In this document: positions 26,115 through 36,085 of the stretch, piece after piece | Layout: every line of letters starts with the position of its first letter | Position numbering within the stretch: the stretch's first letter is position 1 | From: Bin125 sp026705025 | Lineage (GTDB): Bacteria > Chloroflexota > Dehalococcoidia > Bin125 | Length of the DNA: 64,000 nucleotides | Assembly: GCA_026705025.1 (NCBI GenBank) | Contig: JAPPBN010000013.1 | Location: 1 to 64,000, forward strand | Reading direction: 5' to 3' | The notes under the pieces: generated by a model | What the model was told of the DNA's origin: nothing | Seen by the model: only the letters and a program-made list of their open reading frames with translations | The model's database searches: none | Made by a program: the position numbers and the translations under genes

Positions 26115-29100
26115 ATGAGCAACGAGACGCCCTGGTGGTACAGGCCCTCGGAGGCGAAGCGCCACCTGCGGACGAACGTTGTTCGCGCCGGAGCGTCTCC
26201 TGAGAGGGATCCCTCCGTGCGTCACTGGATCGAGCAACACGCGCCCTGGTTGCATATTCCGTTGCTCGCACGTGGGCGCGCGTCCCGCTCGCTGGTCCCC
26301 GTCTCGGCCCTTCTCGCGCTGACGCTGCTACTTGCCGCTCGGCCTGGCGTCGGCGCTGATGCGACCTGCGACGTCCCCCCGACCAACCTGACCAGCGCGC
26401 TGGGCGAGGACAACGCATCGGTGGTGTTGACCTGGGAGTTCTCAGGCGAATGCACGCCCGACGAATACGCGATCTACCGCCGCGACATGGACGTCGAGGG
26501 CTCGCGGATGACGAAGATCGACAGCGTCGACGGCGATGTCCTGACCTACACCGACACGAGGGTTACTGCGGGCGAGGACTACCGCTACCGGATCCGCTCG
26601 AACGACCAGGGCTCGCGCTCCGGCCGGACCGACATCACGATCCCGGAGGCGACTGTCAGCGAGCCCACGCCGGAGCCCAGCGCGGGCGAGCCGACGCCGG
26701 AGCCGGTTGTTGAGGAGTCCGGGCACTCAACAAGGCAGGAGACGGACAACGTTGCCCCATCACTCCAGGTGGTGAACGTAGATGGAACGTCCCTGGTCAT
26801 CATCTATGACGAGTTGCTTGACGAGAGTCCCACGCCCGCGACGACCGACTACACGGTGGGCATTGGCGGCACCGATTACACCCCGTCGAGCGTCGTCGTG
26901 CGCGGCGCTGAGGTGGCGTTGACGCTGTCGACCGGCGCCGCCAGCGGCGACACGGTGACCTTGGAGTACGTAAAGGGAACAAACCCGGTCAAGGATCTGG
27001 CGGGTAACGAAGCGGTGGCAGAGACGAACAGGCCGGTGACGAACCACACCGGGGCGACCAACGACCGGCCGGAGTTCTCGAGTGAAGAGATCATGTTCTC
27101 CGTGGATGAGAACTCGATGTCCGGAGTGAACGTCGGGAGCGCAATCACCGTCACCGGCAACGACTCGGGTGACACCCTGACCTTCGAGTTTCCTTCCTCG
27201 TTCTCCATTTTCTCTATCGACGCCAGCGGTCAGGTCACGACCAGTGCTGATCTGGATTTCGAGACCACATCGTCCTACGTCGTACCGGTGTACGTTCGCG
27301 ACAGCAAGGACCCCAGCGGAGCCGCCGACAGCATCTGGGACGACAGCGTCAATCTGACCATCACGGTCAACGACGTCAACGAGCCGCCGGATATCACCAG
27401 CACCGGATCAACATTCACCTCGATCAGCAAGCCGGAGGGGACGGGGCCCAGTGATCCGCTCGCCACCTACACGGCGGACGATCCGGAGGACGACACGCTG
27501 ACCTGGACGTTGAACGGACCGGACGAGATGGACTTCACCATCACCTCGGCAGGAGTGCTCAGATTCCAGGCCCTCACCGACTACGAGGATCCCGGGGACG
27601 CCGGCACCAACAACGTCTACAACGTGACCGTGGAGGTGAAGGACACTGATGGCTCCGCGGTCGATGACAGCATCAACGTGGTCGTCACCATCACCAACAT
27701 CGACGAGGCAGGCACGGTGACGCTGCCCGGGACGATCACTGCTGGGCAGGCGGTGACAGCGACGCTCACCGACCACGACGGGACCCCGAGCAGCGTTACC
27801 TGGGAGTGGTCGCGATCAGATACCGCAGGCGGGACGTTCACGCCGATCAGCGGGGCCACGTCGAATCCGTACACGACCGTGGCGGCGGACGTGGGCAAGT
27901 ATCTGAAGGCAGAGGCGTCTTACACGGATCCGCACGGCTCGGGCAAGTCCGCGACCAGCGCCGCGTCGAGCCAGGTGGCGGTCGGCAACGTCAACCCGTC
28001 GTTCAGCAGCATGACCGCCACACGCAGCGTGCCGGAGAACAGCGGAGCCGCTGTCAACGTCGGGGCTGCAGTAGCTGCCACGCCCGGCGACAGCGACCCG
28101 CTGCACTACTGGTTGACCGGCGATGACGCGTCGTCCTTCGACATCGTTTCGACGAGCGGCCAAATCCAGACGAAATCCGGGGTTACGTACGACTTCGAGA
28201 GCGCCAAGAAGACCTACTCGGTGACCGTAAACGTGCGCGACAACAAGGACCTGGCCGGAGACGCCGACAGCGCGACCGACGACTCTATCACCGTGACCAT
28301 CAACCTCTCCAACGTGGACGAGCCCGGCACAGTGACGATTACGGGCACAGAGGAAGGCGGCGCGACGCTGATGGCGTCCGTGACCGACATCGACGGGACC
28401 GTGACCAGCGTTTCGTGGCAGTGGGCGCTGGGAGCCTCGGCCTCGGGACCCTTCGCCCCCATTAGCGGAGCGACGAACGACATGTACACGACCGTGGCCG
28501 TCGACGTGAACAGGTACGTGCGGGCCACCGCTTCCTATACGGACCCTCAAGGCTCGGGTAAGTCGGCTAGCGCCGTGACCGGGCAGATCAGCGCCAGCAA
28601 TAATGAGCCGGCGTTCCCGTCCAGCGAGACCGGTTCACGCACTGTGGCGGAGAACAGCGGGACAGGTACGGACGTCGGAGATCCCATTGCTGCGACCGAC
28701 GGCGACGGCGACTCGCTGACATACTCGCTCAGCGGCGACGGCGCGACAAATTTCACGATCGATTCCGCCACCGGTCAGATCAAGACCAAGATGGGCATCA
28801 CTTACGACTATGAAGATACGGCCGTGTACGGCTTTTCCGTGCATGTACGGGACAGTAAGGACTCTGCCGGGAACGCCAACACGTTGAATGACGATTCCAT
28901 CAACGTGACGATCAGCCTCACTGACGTCAACGAAACGCCGACGATTGAAACCACGCAGACCTCAATCTCCGTCGCGGAGAACCAGACATCCGTCCTCACG
29001 TACATGGCAGACGACCCGGACAACAACGGCGAAACCAACGACGCAAGCAACACGCTGACCTGGTCGGTGGAGACAGCCGACGACGGGAGCTTCTTCGAGA

Positions 29101-32100
29101 TCGGGTCAACCACCGGAGTGCTCACGTTCAAGAACGCGCCCAACTTCGAGGACAGGCAGGACGCCGGCGGCGACGGGGTCTACAACGTCACAGTTACGGT
29201 CACGGACAACGGCATTGACGGCGCCCGGGGCGCGTCGAACCACCTCAGCGTCTCCAAGTCGCTGGCCGTGACTGTCACGGATGTCAACGAGACGCCCACG
29301 CTGACCTCGGCTCCCGCTTCCGCCTCCTTCGACGAGAACGCGACGGGCGTGGTCGCGACCTACGTGGCGACCGACCCGGATGCGACGACGGGGACGATGT
29401 CGTGGGACCTGCAGGGCAACGACGCAGGCGACTTCAACATCACCTCGACCGTGAACGGAACCGCCGAGCTCACGTTCAAGAACCCGCCCGACTACGAGAT
29501 GCCGGACGACAACGGCACCGACAACGTCTACGACGTGACGGTTCGAGTGAGGGACAACGGCAGCCCCAGGCTGGAAGACACGCAGACAGTCGCGATCACG
29601 GTCAACGACGTCAACGAAACACCGGTGGTCGCCGGCGACACTGGGCCAAGCTTCGCGGAGATCGAGTTCGACCACACGGCCACGGCTTCCGAGCTCGAGG
29701 TCGGCACCTACACCGCCACCGACGACGACAACGCGGACAACGCCGGCCTGCAGACGATCACCTTCGACGTGTCCGGTACAGACGCAGCGCACTTCAGCAT
29801 CGACGAGAACACCGGAGTCCTGTCCTTCAGCATCGAGCCGGACTTCGAGAATCCCGCCGACCTGGCCGACTCGAACATGATGGGCGCCTCGGACAACATG
29901 TACGAGATCGTCGTGGAGGCGGATGACGGAGCGGGCGAGTCGAACAGCGTCGGGACGTTCCCCGTCACGGTGACCGTGACCAACGTCAACGAAACGCCGG
30001 AGATCCCCGCCGGCGTTCCCGATGAAGACTTTGCAGAGATTGAGTGGGACGCCGATTCCGCCGACCTGGATGTGATGACCTACGTCCCCAAGGATGAGGA
30101 GATCAGTGATCTGACCCAACTGTCGTGGACGCTGGACGGCACGGACGCCGCCGACTTCCAGATCACGGAGGACTCCGCCACCGGCCACGGCACGCTCAGC
30201 TTCCGCAACCCGCCCAACTTCGAGAACCCGACCGACCGCGTGAACACCGCCGAGAGCCACACGGCCGGCGACAACATGTACGAACTCATCGTCAAGCTCA
30301 GCGACGGTCCGAACACACGCGAATACCCGATGACGGTCACGGTAACCAACGTCAACGAAACCCCGGGATTCACTGCGCCATCGACCGGTCGGCACGCCGA
30401 CGAGATCGAGTACGACTCTGGGACGACGGTGGCTGACATGTCGTCCATCCCCGCCACGGTTGCAAACCAGGCCTACTGGTACCGATTCGAGGCGCGCGAC
30501 GAGGAAGGCGACGACATCATCTGGACGATCACCGGTCCAGACGCGGATGACTTTGTCATTGCTGAGGACGCCGAATTCGTCATGACCGCGAATGCGGACG
30601 AGAGCGCCATCGCCCGTTGGAACATCGTGCCGGACTTCGAGAATCCGATGGGCTCCTCAACCGACGTAGGCGCCAACGGATACGTGTTCACCGTGAACGC
30701 GTCCGACGGCACCAATACTGCGATGCACAGCGTCTTCGTCCACATCTTCGATGTCAACGAGCGGCCGGAGTTCACGGGAACTGTCGAAACGGCGATCGCG
30801 CTCGACGAACACGACGCGACCCTCGACGCGAGTTTCCAGGAGCCGCCCTATGCCTTCCCCACAATCGCGACCTACACCGGGCGCGACGAGGAGGGCGGGG
30901 TTACGTGGTCGCTAACGGGCACGGACGCGGGCGACTTCGAGATCGACTCGGGCGGCAACGTCATCTTCAAAGAAACGCCCAGCTTCGAGGATCCGAAGGA
31001 CTCGGGTGGGGACAACGTCTATAACTTCACCGTTGTCGTGAGGGATGTCGAGAGCAAAACCAACCGGCGCACCGCCGAGCAGCACGTCACCGTGACGGTG
31101 CGCGACATCGAGGAGACGGGCGTGGTCCAGGTGAGCAACCTGGACCCGGTCGTTGGGGACACGATCACGTTTACGTTGTCCGACCCTGACGGCGAAATCG
31201 ACACGAGCCAGACCAACATCAGTTGGACCCTGAGGGCGCAGGAATCGGGGGTCTGGCAACCGATCACGATCGGCTCCACCGCCTCCACCACGCTGACCTA
31301 CACCGTGGATGAGGACGACGCCGGGAAGCCGCTGCGGGCCGAGGTGTCCTATTTCGACCGGCGAAACGCGGACCGCAACTTCGCCAATCGCAAGATGCTG
31401 ACCAGCGGCGAGACGTCGCCGGTGGAGGCCGACCCTCTACCCAATGTGAAACCGCGGTTCCGATCGGGGACCAGCCAGGCGATTGAAGAGGGCGAAGCCG
31501 GCCGCGTCCTGCCGGACCGGATCACGGCCACGGACCGCGACGGCGACACTCTGACGTTCGGAATCGAGGCCGGACAGGACTCCGCGCTCTTCGAGATTGG
31601 CGCCTCCAGTGGACAGATTACGGCCGTCGGGGCGCTCGACTTCGAGACCGCGGGTTCGCAAGGCTTGCTGTTCTTCACCGTCACCTTGCACGACGGCAAG
31701 GGCCTGGACTCCAACGACATGGAGATCAACGACGACTCCATTGACGTGACCACCGTGGTATCGGTGCGCGTCATCGACGTGGAGGAGGAAGGCGTCGTCA
31801 CCCTCTCGGACACAGAACCCGAGGCCGGGACGCCGGTGACGGCGACCCTGTCGGACGGCGATGGCGGGGTCACCGGCGCGAGCTGGCAGTGGGCCCGCTC
31901 GCCGGACGGGCGGACCGGCTGGACGCTCGCAACGGGGCCGGGAGCGGCCACCAACCGGTACACGCCCACCGTGAGCGATGAGGACCTCTACCTGCGGGCC
32001 GTGGTCGAGTACACGGACCGGCGCGGCGGCGGCAAGCGCGCTGAGGCGATCACCGGCCCTGTGCCCAGCGAGAACCGCCGACCGCTGTTCCCGTCGTCGG

Positions 32101-35100
32101 AGACGGGACAACGAACGGTGGACGAGAACACGAGGTCCGGCGCAAACGTCGGCGCGCCGGTATCGGCGGAAGACCCTGAGCGCGACCGGCTGACGTACTC
32201 ATTGTCCGGCACGGACGCCTCCTCGTTCACGATCACCAACAGCGGGCAGATACGGGTCGGACCGGGCACGACGCTGGACTTCGAGACCAAGCCCTCGTAC
32301 AGCGTCACTGTGGAGGTGCATGACGGCAAGGACAGTGCGGGCGCAACATCGACGGCAATCGACGACACCCAGAACGTGACGATCACGCTGGTGAACCTCG
32401 AGGAGCCGGGCGCCGTCACGCTGTCGTCGGAGACGGCCACCATCCAGGCGAGGGTCCCGGTCACAGCCACGCTGGAGGACGATGACGGACCAAGCAACGT
32501 CACGTGGCAATGGTCGCGTTCGCGCAGCAGCTCATCGGGATGGGCCAACATCGCGGGGGCGACGTCTGCCGTGTTCACGCCGCAGGACTCCGACGCCGGC
32601 GGCTACATTCGCGCGACCGCTAGCTACAACGACGGCGAAGGCTCGGGCAAGACGGCCGTCAGGGTGTCGCCGCGCGTCGGACAGCCGCCGCCGGTGAACT
32701 CGGCGCCGGCCTTCCCGGCGACAGAGAGGGGCACCCGGGAGATCACAGAGAACGCCACCGGCGGCACGCCCGTCGGCGAGCCCGTGGCGGCTACGGACTT
32801 CAACAACGACACGCTGAGATACACGTTGAGCGGGACGGACGCGGCGCTGTTCACCATCGGCACGAACGATGGACAGTTGAGAGTTGCGAGCGGCGCCGAA
32901 CTGGACTTCGAGACGAAGCGCACATTGCGGGTCACAGTCGAGGTCACGGACGGCGCGGACTCGCTAGGTGATCCCGACGACGACGCCATCGACGACCGGC
33001 AGAGCGTGACGATCACGCTGACGGACGTCAACGAAGCGCCGACGGTCAGCGGTGATGCGACGCCTTCGTTCGAGGAGAACTCCGACCGGCCAATCGCCAC
33101 GTACACCGGCACGGACCCGGAGCGCGACACGCTGAGCTGGTCGGTGGACAACGATGACGACTTCTTCATCACGCAGAGCGGACAACTCTACTTCGCCTCG
33201 CCACCCAACTACGAGGACCAGACGTCCTACTTGGTGACCATCACTGCCACTGACGACGATCCAATCGTCAGTCTCTCTGGTTCACTGTCGATCACCGTCA
33301 CGGTGACGGACGTGGAGGAGCCGGGCGTCGTCACCATCACCCCGCTGCGTGGCTGGATTGGGACTCGCTTCGAGGCCGAGCTTATCGACGGCGACGGCAG
33401 CGTGACCGGTGAGACCTGGAAGTGGGAGCGGTCTCGCAACCGTTCGAGCTGGGAAGAGATCACCGCCGCCAGCCAGGACAACTACACCGCCGACGCCGAT
33501 GATGTCGGTCATTATCTGCGAGCGACCGTCTCCTACAGCGACCGCCGGGGCGGCAGCAAGGAGGCTTCGGCGGAGACCCGGTCGTTGATCGGCGAGGCCC
33601 AACCCACTAGCGCCAACAACGCGCCCGGCTTCGACGAAGCCTCCACGACCCGCAGCATCCGTCAGGGGTCGGGCAAGGGACGTCCCGTCGGCGCGCCGGT
33701 GAAAGCCGATGATCCCGATCAGGGCGAAGTGCTCACCTACGAACTGGAAGGTTCTGAAGAGGAGCACTTCACGATCGACCCGCTCACCGGTCAGATCTGG
33801 ACGAAAGACGTACTGGTCGAAGGCGAGGAGTACTCGGTCTATGTGGAGGTTCGCGACGGCTTCGATGACTTCTACAACCCCAACGATGGCGTAGACGACT
33901 CGATCGAGGTAGTGATCACGGTCACGGGCGGCGCGTTCGTCCGGTCCGGATCCTCAGCGGGTGGCGGCGGTGGTGGAGGCGGAGGCGGGGGCGGTGGCGC
34001 ACCTGCGGCGCCGGTTCCATCCGACGCCGACTTCGACTGGAACGTGACCCGCGACCTGGAGGAACTCGATCCGGAGAACGAGAACCCGACCGGCATCTGG
34101 TCGGACGGACAGACCATCTGGGTGCTGGAAAATTCGACGACGGGTCCGGATCGCGTCTTCGCCTACGACCTCCTGACCGGCGATCGGCTCGAAGACGCCG
34201 AGTTTGAACTCGACAGCCGCAACCGTTTCTCCCATGGCATCTGGTCGGACGGCGAGACGGTCTGGATCGCCGACAGTGGTCTGGACAAGCTCTTCGCCTA
34301 TCGGCTCCAGGACGGCGCGCGGCTCCCCGACCGCGATCTCGACCTTGACGAGCGCAACCGCGATCCGCGTGGCATCTGGTCCGATGGCACATGGATGTAC
34401 GTGGTCGACAGCGTCAAAGATGCGCTGTTCGTCTACGACCTGTCCACCGGCACGCTGCTGGCCGAATACGAGCTTGACAGCCTCAACCGCAGCCCTCGAG
34501 GGATTTGGTCCGACGGCGTCACGATCTGGATCTCCGACGACGGCGCCAAGCGTGTCTTCGCATACCGCATCGAAGACGGTGAGCTCAAGCGCTACGAAGA
34601 GGAGGAATTTAGCTTCCGCTCCTTGCTCAAGGCTGGCAACGGCGACGGGCGCGGCATCTGGTCCGACCTCACGGTGCTGTTGGTTGCGGACGCGCGGGAT
34701 GCGAAGCTCTATAGCTACAACATGCCCGACGCGATCGACGCGCGCCTGGCCTCGTTGTCGCTCAGTTCGGTAGACATCGGCTCCTTCACCCCGCTCCAGA
34801 CGGACTACCGCGGCACGACCAGCGCCAGTCTCAGCACGGTCGCCACGTCGGCGGCGCAGGACGACGCAAGCGTGGTGATTGCGCCCGCCGACACCGACGG
34901 AGACGTGGCGAATGGGCACCAGGTCATGTTGTCGGAAGGCGTTCAGATCAGCGTCACGGTAACGTTGCCGGACGGCAGCCGAGAGCGCGTGTATCGCGTG
35001 ACGATCGAAATCGGAAACCGGGCGCCGCAAGCGACGGCAGCGCCGTCGCTGCGACTGACGGTCGGAGAAGGCCCGGCCCGTATCGATCTGGCGTCATACT

Positions 35101-35675
35101 TCAGCGACCCCGATGGCGACCCACTGAGCTACACGCTTGGGCAGTCGTCGGCTCCCCATGTCGCGGACGCGACTGTTGCCAATGGCGTTCTGAGCGTCAC
35201 GCCGCTTGCCCCCGGCAGGACGAGTTTCGACGTATCGGCCAACGATGGCGCGCTCAACAGTGGGGCCAGCACGCTGATGGTCACAGTCGAGCCGGCTGAG
35301 GTGCTGGCGCCGGAGGTCCGCATCGCGGCCAGGCGCGTACAACAGGGGAGATTCGAATTCGCGCTTCAAGTTCGTTCAGCCGAAGGTGAGTGGCAAGACC
35401 GGATTCTGCCCAGGCGGCGCTTCCTTCCAGCTGTATCCGATGCGGGAAGATGGCTGAACAGCAACGCCTTCAACGTCGGTGAGGGCAACGAGGAGCGCAC
35501 AATCCGGATCACGGCGCGACGGGTGAGCGGAGGCCGTGTCGAGTTCGCGATCCAGCTGCGCTCGGAAGACGGCGGCTGGGGCAATCGGCTACTGCCCACG
35601 CAGCGCTTCCTCCGTATCACGTCACCGATGAACCGCTTGTTTGTCAGCACCCCCTTGGACACTGGTCAGCCATAG
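26115..35675 (+). CDS. Giant secreted surface protein with cadherin-like and Ig-like repeats
   Basis: 3,186 residues, the largest gene here. Order: a long charged N-region (1-58), a hydrophobic signal core (60-76, cleavage near 81), one fibronectin type III unit (about 88-180), a Pro/Glu linker, a SwmB-like unit (about 215-315), then about 15 cadherin-like repeats. Most of these end in DVNETP or DxEEPG motifs with DxD Ca-binding residues. About six Ig-like units of the pattern W-x-W...GAT...YT...D-x-G-x-YLRA are inserted between them. A poly-Gly hinge (about 2616-2628) follows, then five GIWSD-type blades (about 2660-2870), a cadherin-like beta-sandwich, an Ig-like unit, and two copies of a 55-residue C-terminal module (about 3067-3121 and 3127-3182). 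No LPXTG, PEP-CTERM or type IX sorting signal is visible. It is probably a Ca-dependent adhesin or matrix protein. Confidence 0.9.
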   Translation: MSNETPWWYRPSEAKRHLRTNVVRAGASPERDPSVRHWIEQHAPWLHIPLLARGRASRSLVPVSALLALTLLLAARPGVGADATCDVPPTNLTSALGEDNASVVLTWEFSGECTPDEYAIYRRDMDVEGSRMTKIDSVDGDVLTYTDTRVTAGEDYRYRIRSNDQGSRSGRTDITIPEATVSEPTPEPSAGEPTPEPVVEESGHSTRQETDNVAPSLQVVNVDGTSLVIIYDELLDESPTPATTDYTVGIGGTDYTPSSVVVRGAEVALTLSTGAASGDTVTLEYVKGTNPVKDLAGNEAVAETNRPVTNHTGATNDRPEFSSEEIMFSVDENSMSGVNVGSAITVTGNDSGDTLTFEFPSSFSIFSIDASGQVTTSADLDFETTSSYVVPVYVRDSKDPSGAADSIWDDSVNLTITVNDVNEPPDITSTGSTFTSISKPEGTGPSDPLATYTADDPEDDTLTWTLNGPDEMDFTITSAGVLRFQALTDYEDPGDAGTNNVYNVTVEVKDTDGSAVDDSINVVVTITNIDEAGTVTLPGTITAGQAVTATLTDHDGTPSSVTWEWSRSDTAGGTFTPISGATSNPYTTVAADVGKYLKAEASYTDPHGSGKSATSAASSQVAVGNVNPSFSSMTATRSVPENSGAAVNVGAAVAATPGDSDPLHYWLTGDDASSFDIVSTSGQIQTKSGVTYDFESAKKTYSVTVNVRDNKDLAGDADSATDDSITVTINLSNVDEPGTVTITGTEEGGATLMASVTDIDGTVTSVSWQWALGASASGPFAPISGATNDMYTTVAVDVNRYVRATASYTDPQGSGKSASAVTGQISASNNEPAFPSSETGSRTVAENSGTGTDVGDPIAATDGDGDSLTYSLSGDGATNFTIDSATGQIKTKMGITYDYEDTAVYGFSVHVRDSKDSAGNANTLNDDSINVTISLTDVNETPTIETTQTSISVAENQTSVLTYMADDPDNNGETNDASNTLTWSVETADDGSFFEIGSTTGVLTFKNAPNFEDRQDAGGDGVYNVTVTVTDNGIDGARGASNHLSVSKSLAVTVTDVNETPTLTSAPASASFDENATGVVATYVATDPDATTGTMSWDLQGNDAGDFNITSTVNGTAELTFKNPPDYEMPDDNGTDNVYDVTVRVRDNGSPRLEDTQTVAITVNDVNETPVVAGDTGPSFAEIEFDHTATASELEVGTYTATDDDNADNAGLQTITFDVSGTDAAHFSIDENTGVLSFSIEPDFENPADLADSNMMGASDNMYEIVVEADDGAGESNSVGTFPVTVTVTNVNETPEIPAGVPDEDFAEIEWDADSADLDVMTYVPKDEEISDLTQLSWTLDGTDAADFQITEDSATGHGTLSFRNPPNFENPTDRVNTAESHTAGDNMYELIVKLSDGPNTREYPMTVTVTNVNETPGFTAPSTGRHADEIEYDSGTTVADMSSIPATVANQAYWYRFEARDEEGDDIIWTITGPDADDFVIAEDAEFVMTANADESAIARWNIVPDFENPMGSSTDVGANGYVFTVNASDGTNTAMHSVFVHIFDVNERPEFTGTVETAIALDEHDATLDASFQEPPYAFPTIATYTGRDEEGGVTWSLTGTDAGDFEIDSGGNVIFKETPSFEDPKDSGGDNVYNFTVVVRDVESKTNRRTAEQHVTVTVRDIEETGVVQVSNLDPVVGDTITFTLSDPDGEIDTSQTNISWTLRAQESGVWQPITIGSTASTTLTYTVDEDDAGKPLRAEVSYFDRRNADRNFANRKMLTSGETSPVEADPLPNVKPRFRSGTSQAIEEGEAGRVLPDRITATDRDGDTLTFGIEAGQDSALFEIGASSGQITAVGALDFETAGSQGLLFFTVTLHDGKGLDSNDMEINDDSIDVTTVVSVRVIDVEEEGVVTLSDTEPEAGTPVTATLSDGDGGVTGASWQWARSPDGRTGWTLATGPGAATNRYTPTVSDEDLYLRAVVEYTDRRGGGKRAEAITGPVPSENRRPLFPSSETGQRTVDENTRSGANVGAPVSAEDPERDRLTYSLSGTDASSFTITNSGQIRVGPGTTLDFETKPSYSVTVEVHDGKDSAGATSTAIDDTQNVTITLVNLEEPGAVTLSSETATIQARVPVTATLEDDDGPSNVTWQWSRSRSSSSGWANIAGATSAVFTPQDSDAGGYIRATASYNDGEGSGKTAVRVSPRVGQPPPVNSAPAFPATERGTREITENATGGTPVGEPVAATDFNNDTLRYTLSGTDAALFTIGTNDGQLRVASGAELDFETKRTLRVTVEVTDGADSLGDPDDDAIDDRQSVTITLTDVNEAPTVSGDATPSFEENSDRPIATYTGTDPERDTLSWSVDNDDDFFITQSGQLYFASPPNYEDQTSYLVTITATDDDPIVSLSGSLSITVTVTDVEEPGVVTITPLRGWIGTRFEAELIDGDGSVTGETWKWERSRNRSSWEEITAASQDNYTADADDVGHYLRATVSYSDRRGGSKEASAETRSLIGEAQPTSANNAPGFDEASTTRSIRQGSGKGRPVGAPVKADDPDQGEVLTYELEGSEEEHFTIDPLTGQIWTKDVLVEGEEYSVYVEVRDGFDDFYNPNDGVDDSIEVVITVTGGAFVRSGSSAGGGGGGGGGGGGGAPAAPVPSDADFDWNVTRDLEELDPENENPTGIWSDGQTIWVLENSTTGPDRVFAYDLLTGDRLEDAEFELDSRNRFSHGIWSDGETVWIADSGLDKLFAYRLQDGARLPDRDLDLDERNRDPRGIWSDGTWMYVVDSVKDALFVYDLSTGTLLAEYELDSLNRSPRGIWSDGVTIWISDDGAKRVFAYRIEDGELKRYEEEEFSFRSLLKAGNGDGRGIWSDLTVLLVADARDAKLYSYNMPDAIDARLASLSLSSVDIGSFTPLQTDYRGTTSASLSTVATSAAQDDASVVIAPADTDGDVANGHQVMLSEGVQISVTVTLPDGSRERVYRVTIEIGNRAPQATAAPSLRLTVGEGPARIDLASYFSDPDGDPLSYTLGQSSAPHVADATVANGVLSVTPLAPGRTSFDVSANDGALNSGASTLMVTVEPAEVLAPEVRIAARRVQQGRFEFALQVRSAEGEWQDRILPRRRFLPAVSDAGRWLNSNAFNVGEGNEERTIRITARRVSGGRVEFAIQLRSEDGGWGNRLLPTQRFLRITSPMNRLFVSTPLDTGQP

Positions 35676-35784
35676 GACATCTCTTCCGGCGACGGCGCCC
35701 AGTGAATGGTGACTCGCTCCTTGCCCGTCCGGTCTCGCTTGTTTGCCGTTGACCGCCGGTGGTAGGCTTCGTGCAGCAAGATTC

Positions 35785-35985
35785 GTCCAGGTGCCCGTCC
35801 CGGGAGAATAGGGAAGTCGGTGAGAATCCGACGCGGTAGCGCCACTGTAAGCGGGGCTCGTACCAGCAACTCAAACAGTGCGAGCAGAACGGAGAGCTGA
35901 CGCCCACTGTCGATCGACCTCTGGTCGACGGGAAGGGCACAGCGCAGTATCCGCCCGCGAGCCAGGAGACCTGCCTGGACGAGAG
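35785..35985 (+). promoter_or_regulatory. Cobalamin riboswitch
   Basis: The conserved core is plain: AGGTGCC near 35790, GGGAATAGGGAA-type (AGAATAGGGAAGTCGGTGAG) near 35805-35824, GCCACTGTAAGCGGGG near 35841, and the B12-box-like GAGCCAGGAGACCTGCC near 35960. It sits upstream of the B12 import and salvage operon, which it should repress when adenosylcobalamin is plentiful. The sequence between 35676 and 35784 holds no recognisable gene. Confidence 0.95.
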
Positions 35986-36058
35986 GTGACAACTCTCCGC
36001 TTCAGAGAGGTCCCGCGATCTCCGGCCGTCGCATCCGGTCAGATCGAACACCATTCCT

Positions 36059-36085
36059 CCGGCGGAGCCGCTGGGGGTTCTTTTG
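36059..36085 (+). terminator. Putative riboswitch expression-platform terminator
   Basis: CCGGCG-GAGC-CGCTGG forms a six-pair hairpin (one G-T pair) followed at once by GGGTTCTTTTG. This is the shape of an intrinsic terminator. It is 75 bases after the riboswitch core, so it is the likely off-state terminator. An upstream CTCC/GGAG element may form the antiterminator. Confidence 0.6.

Noticed and set aside
34200..34720. Regularly spaced repeats suggesting a CRISPR array
   Set aside because: The repeats are the coding blades of the giant protein, in frame and diverged, with no short identical repeats and unique spacers. No cas genes are present.
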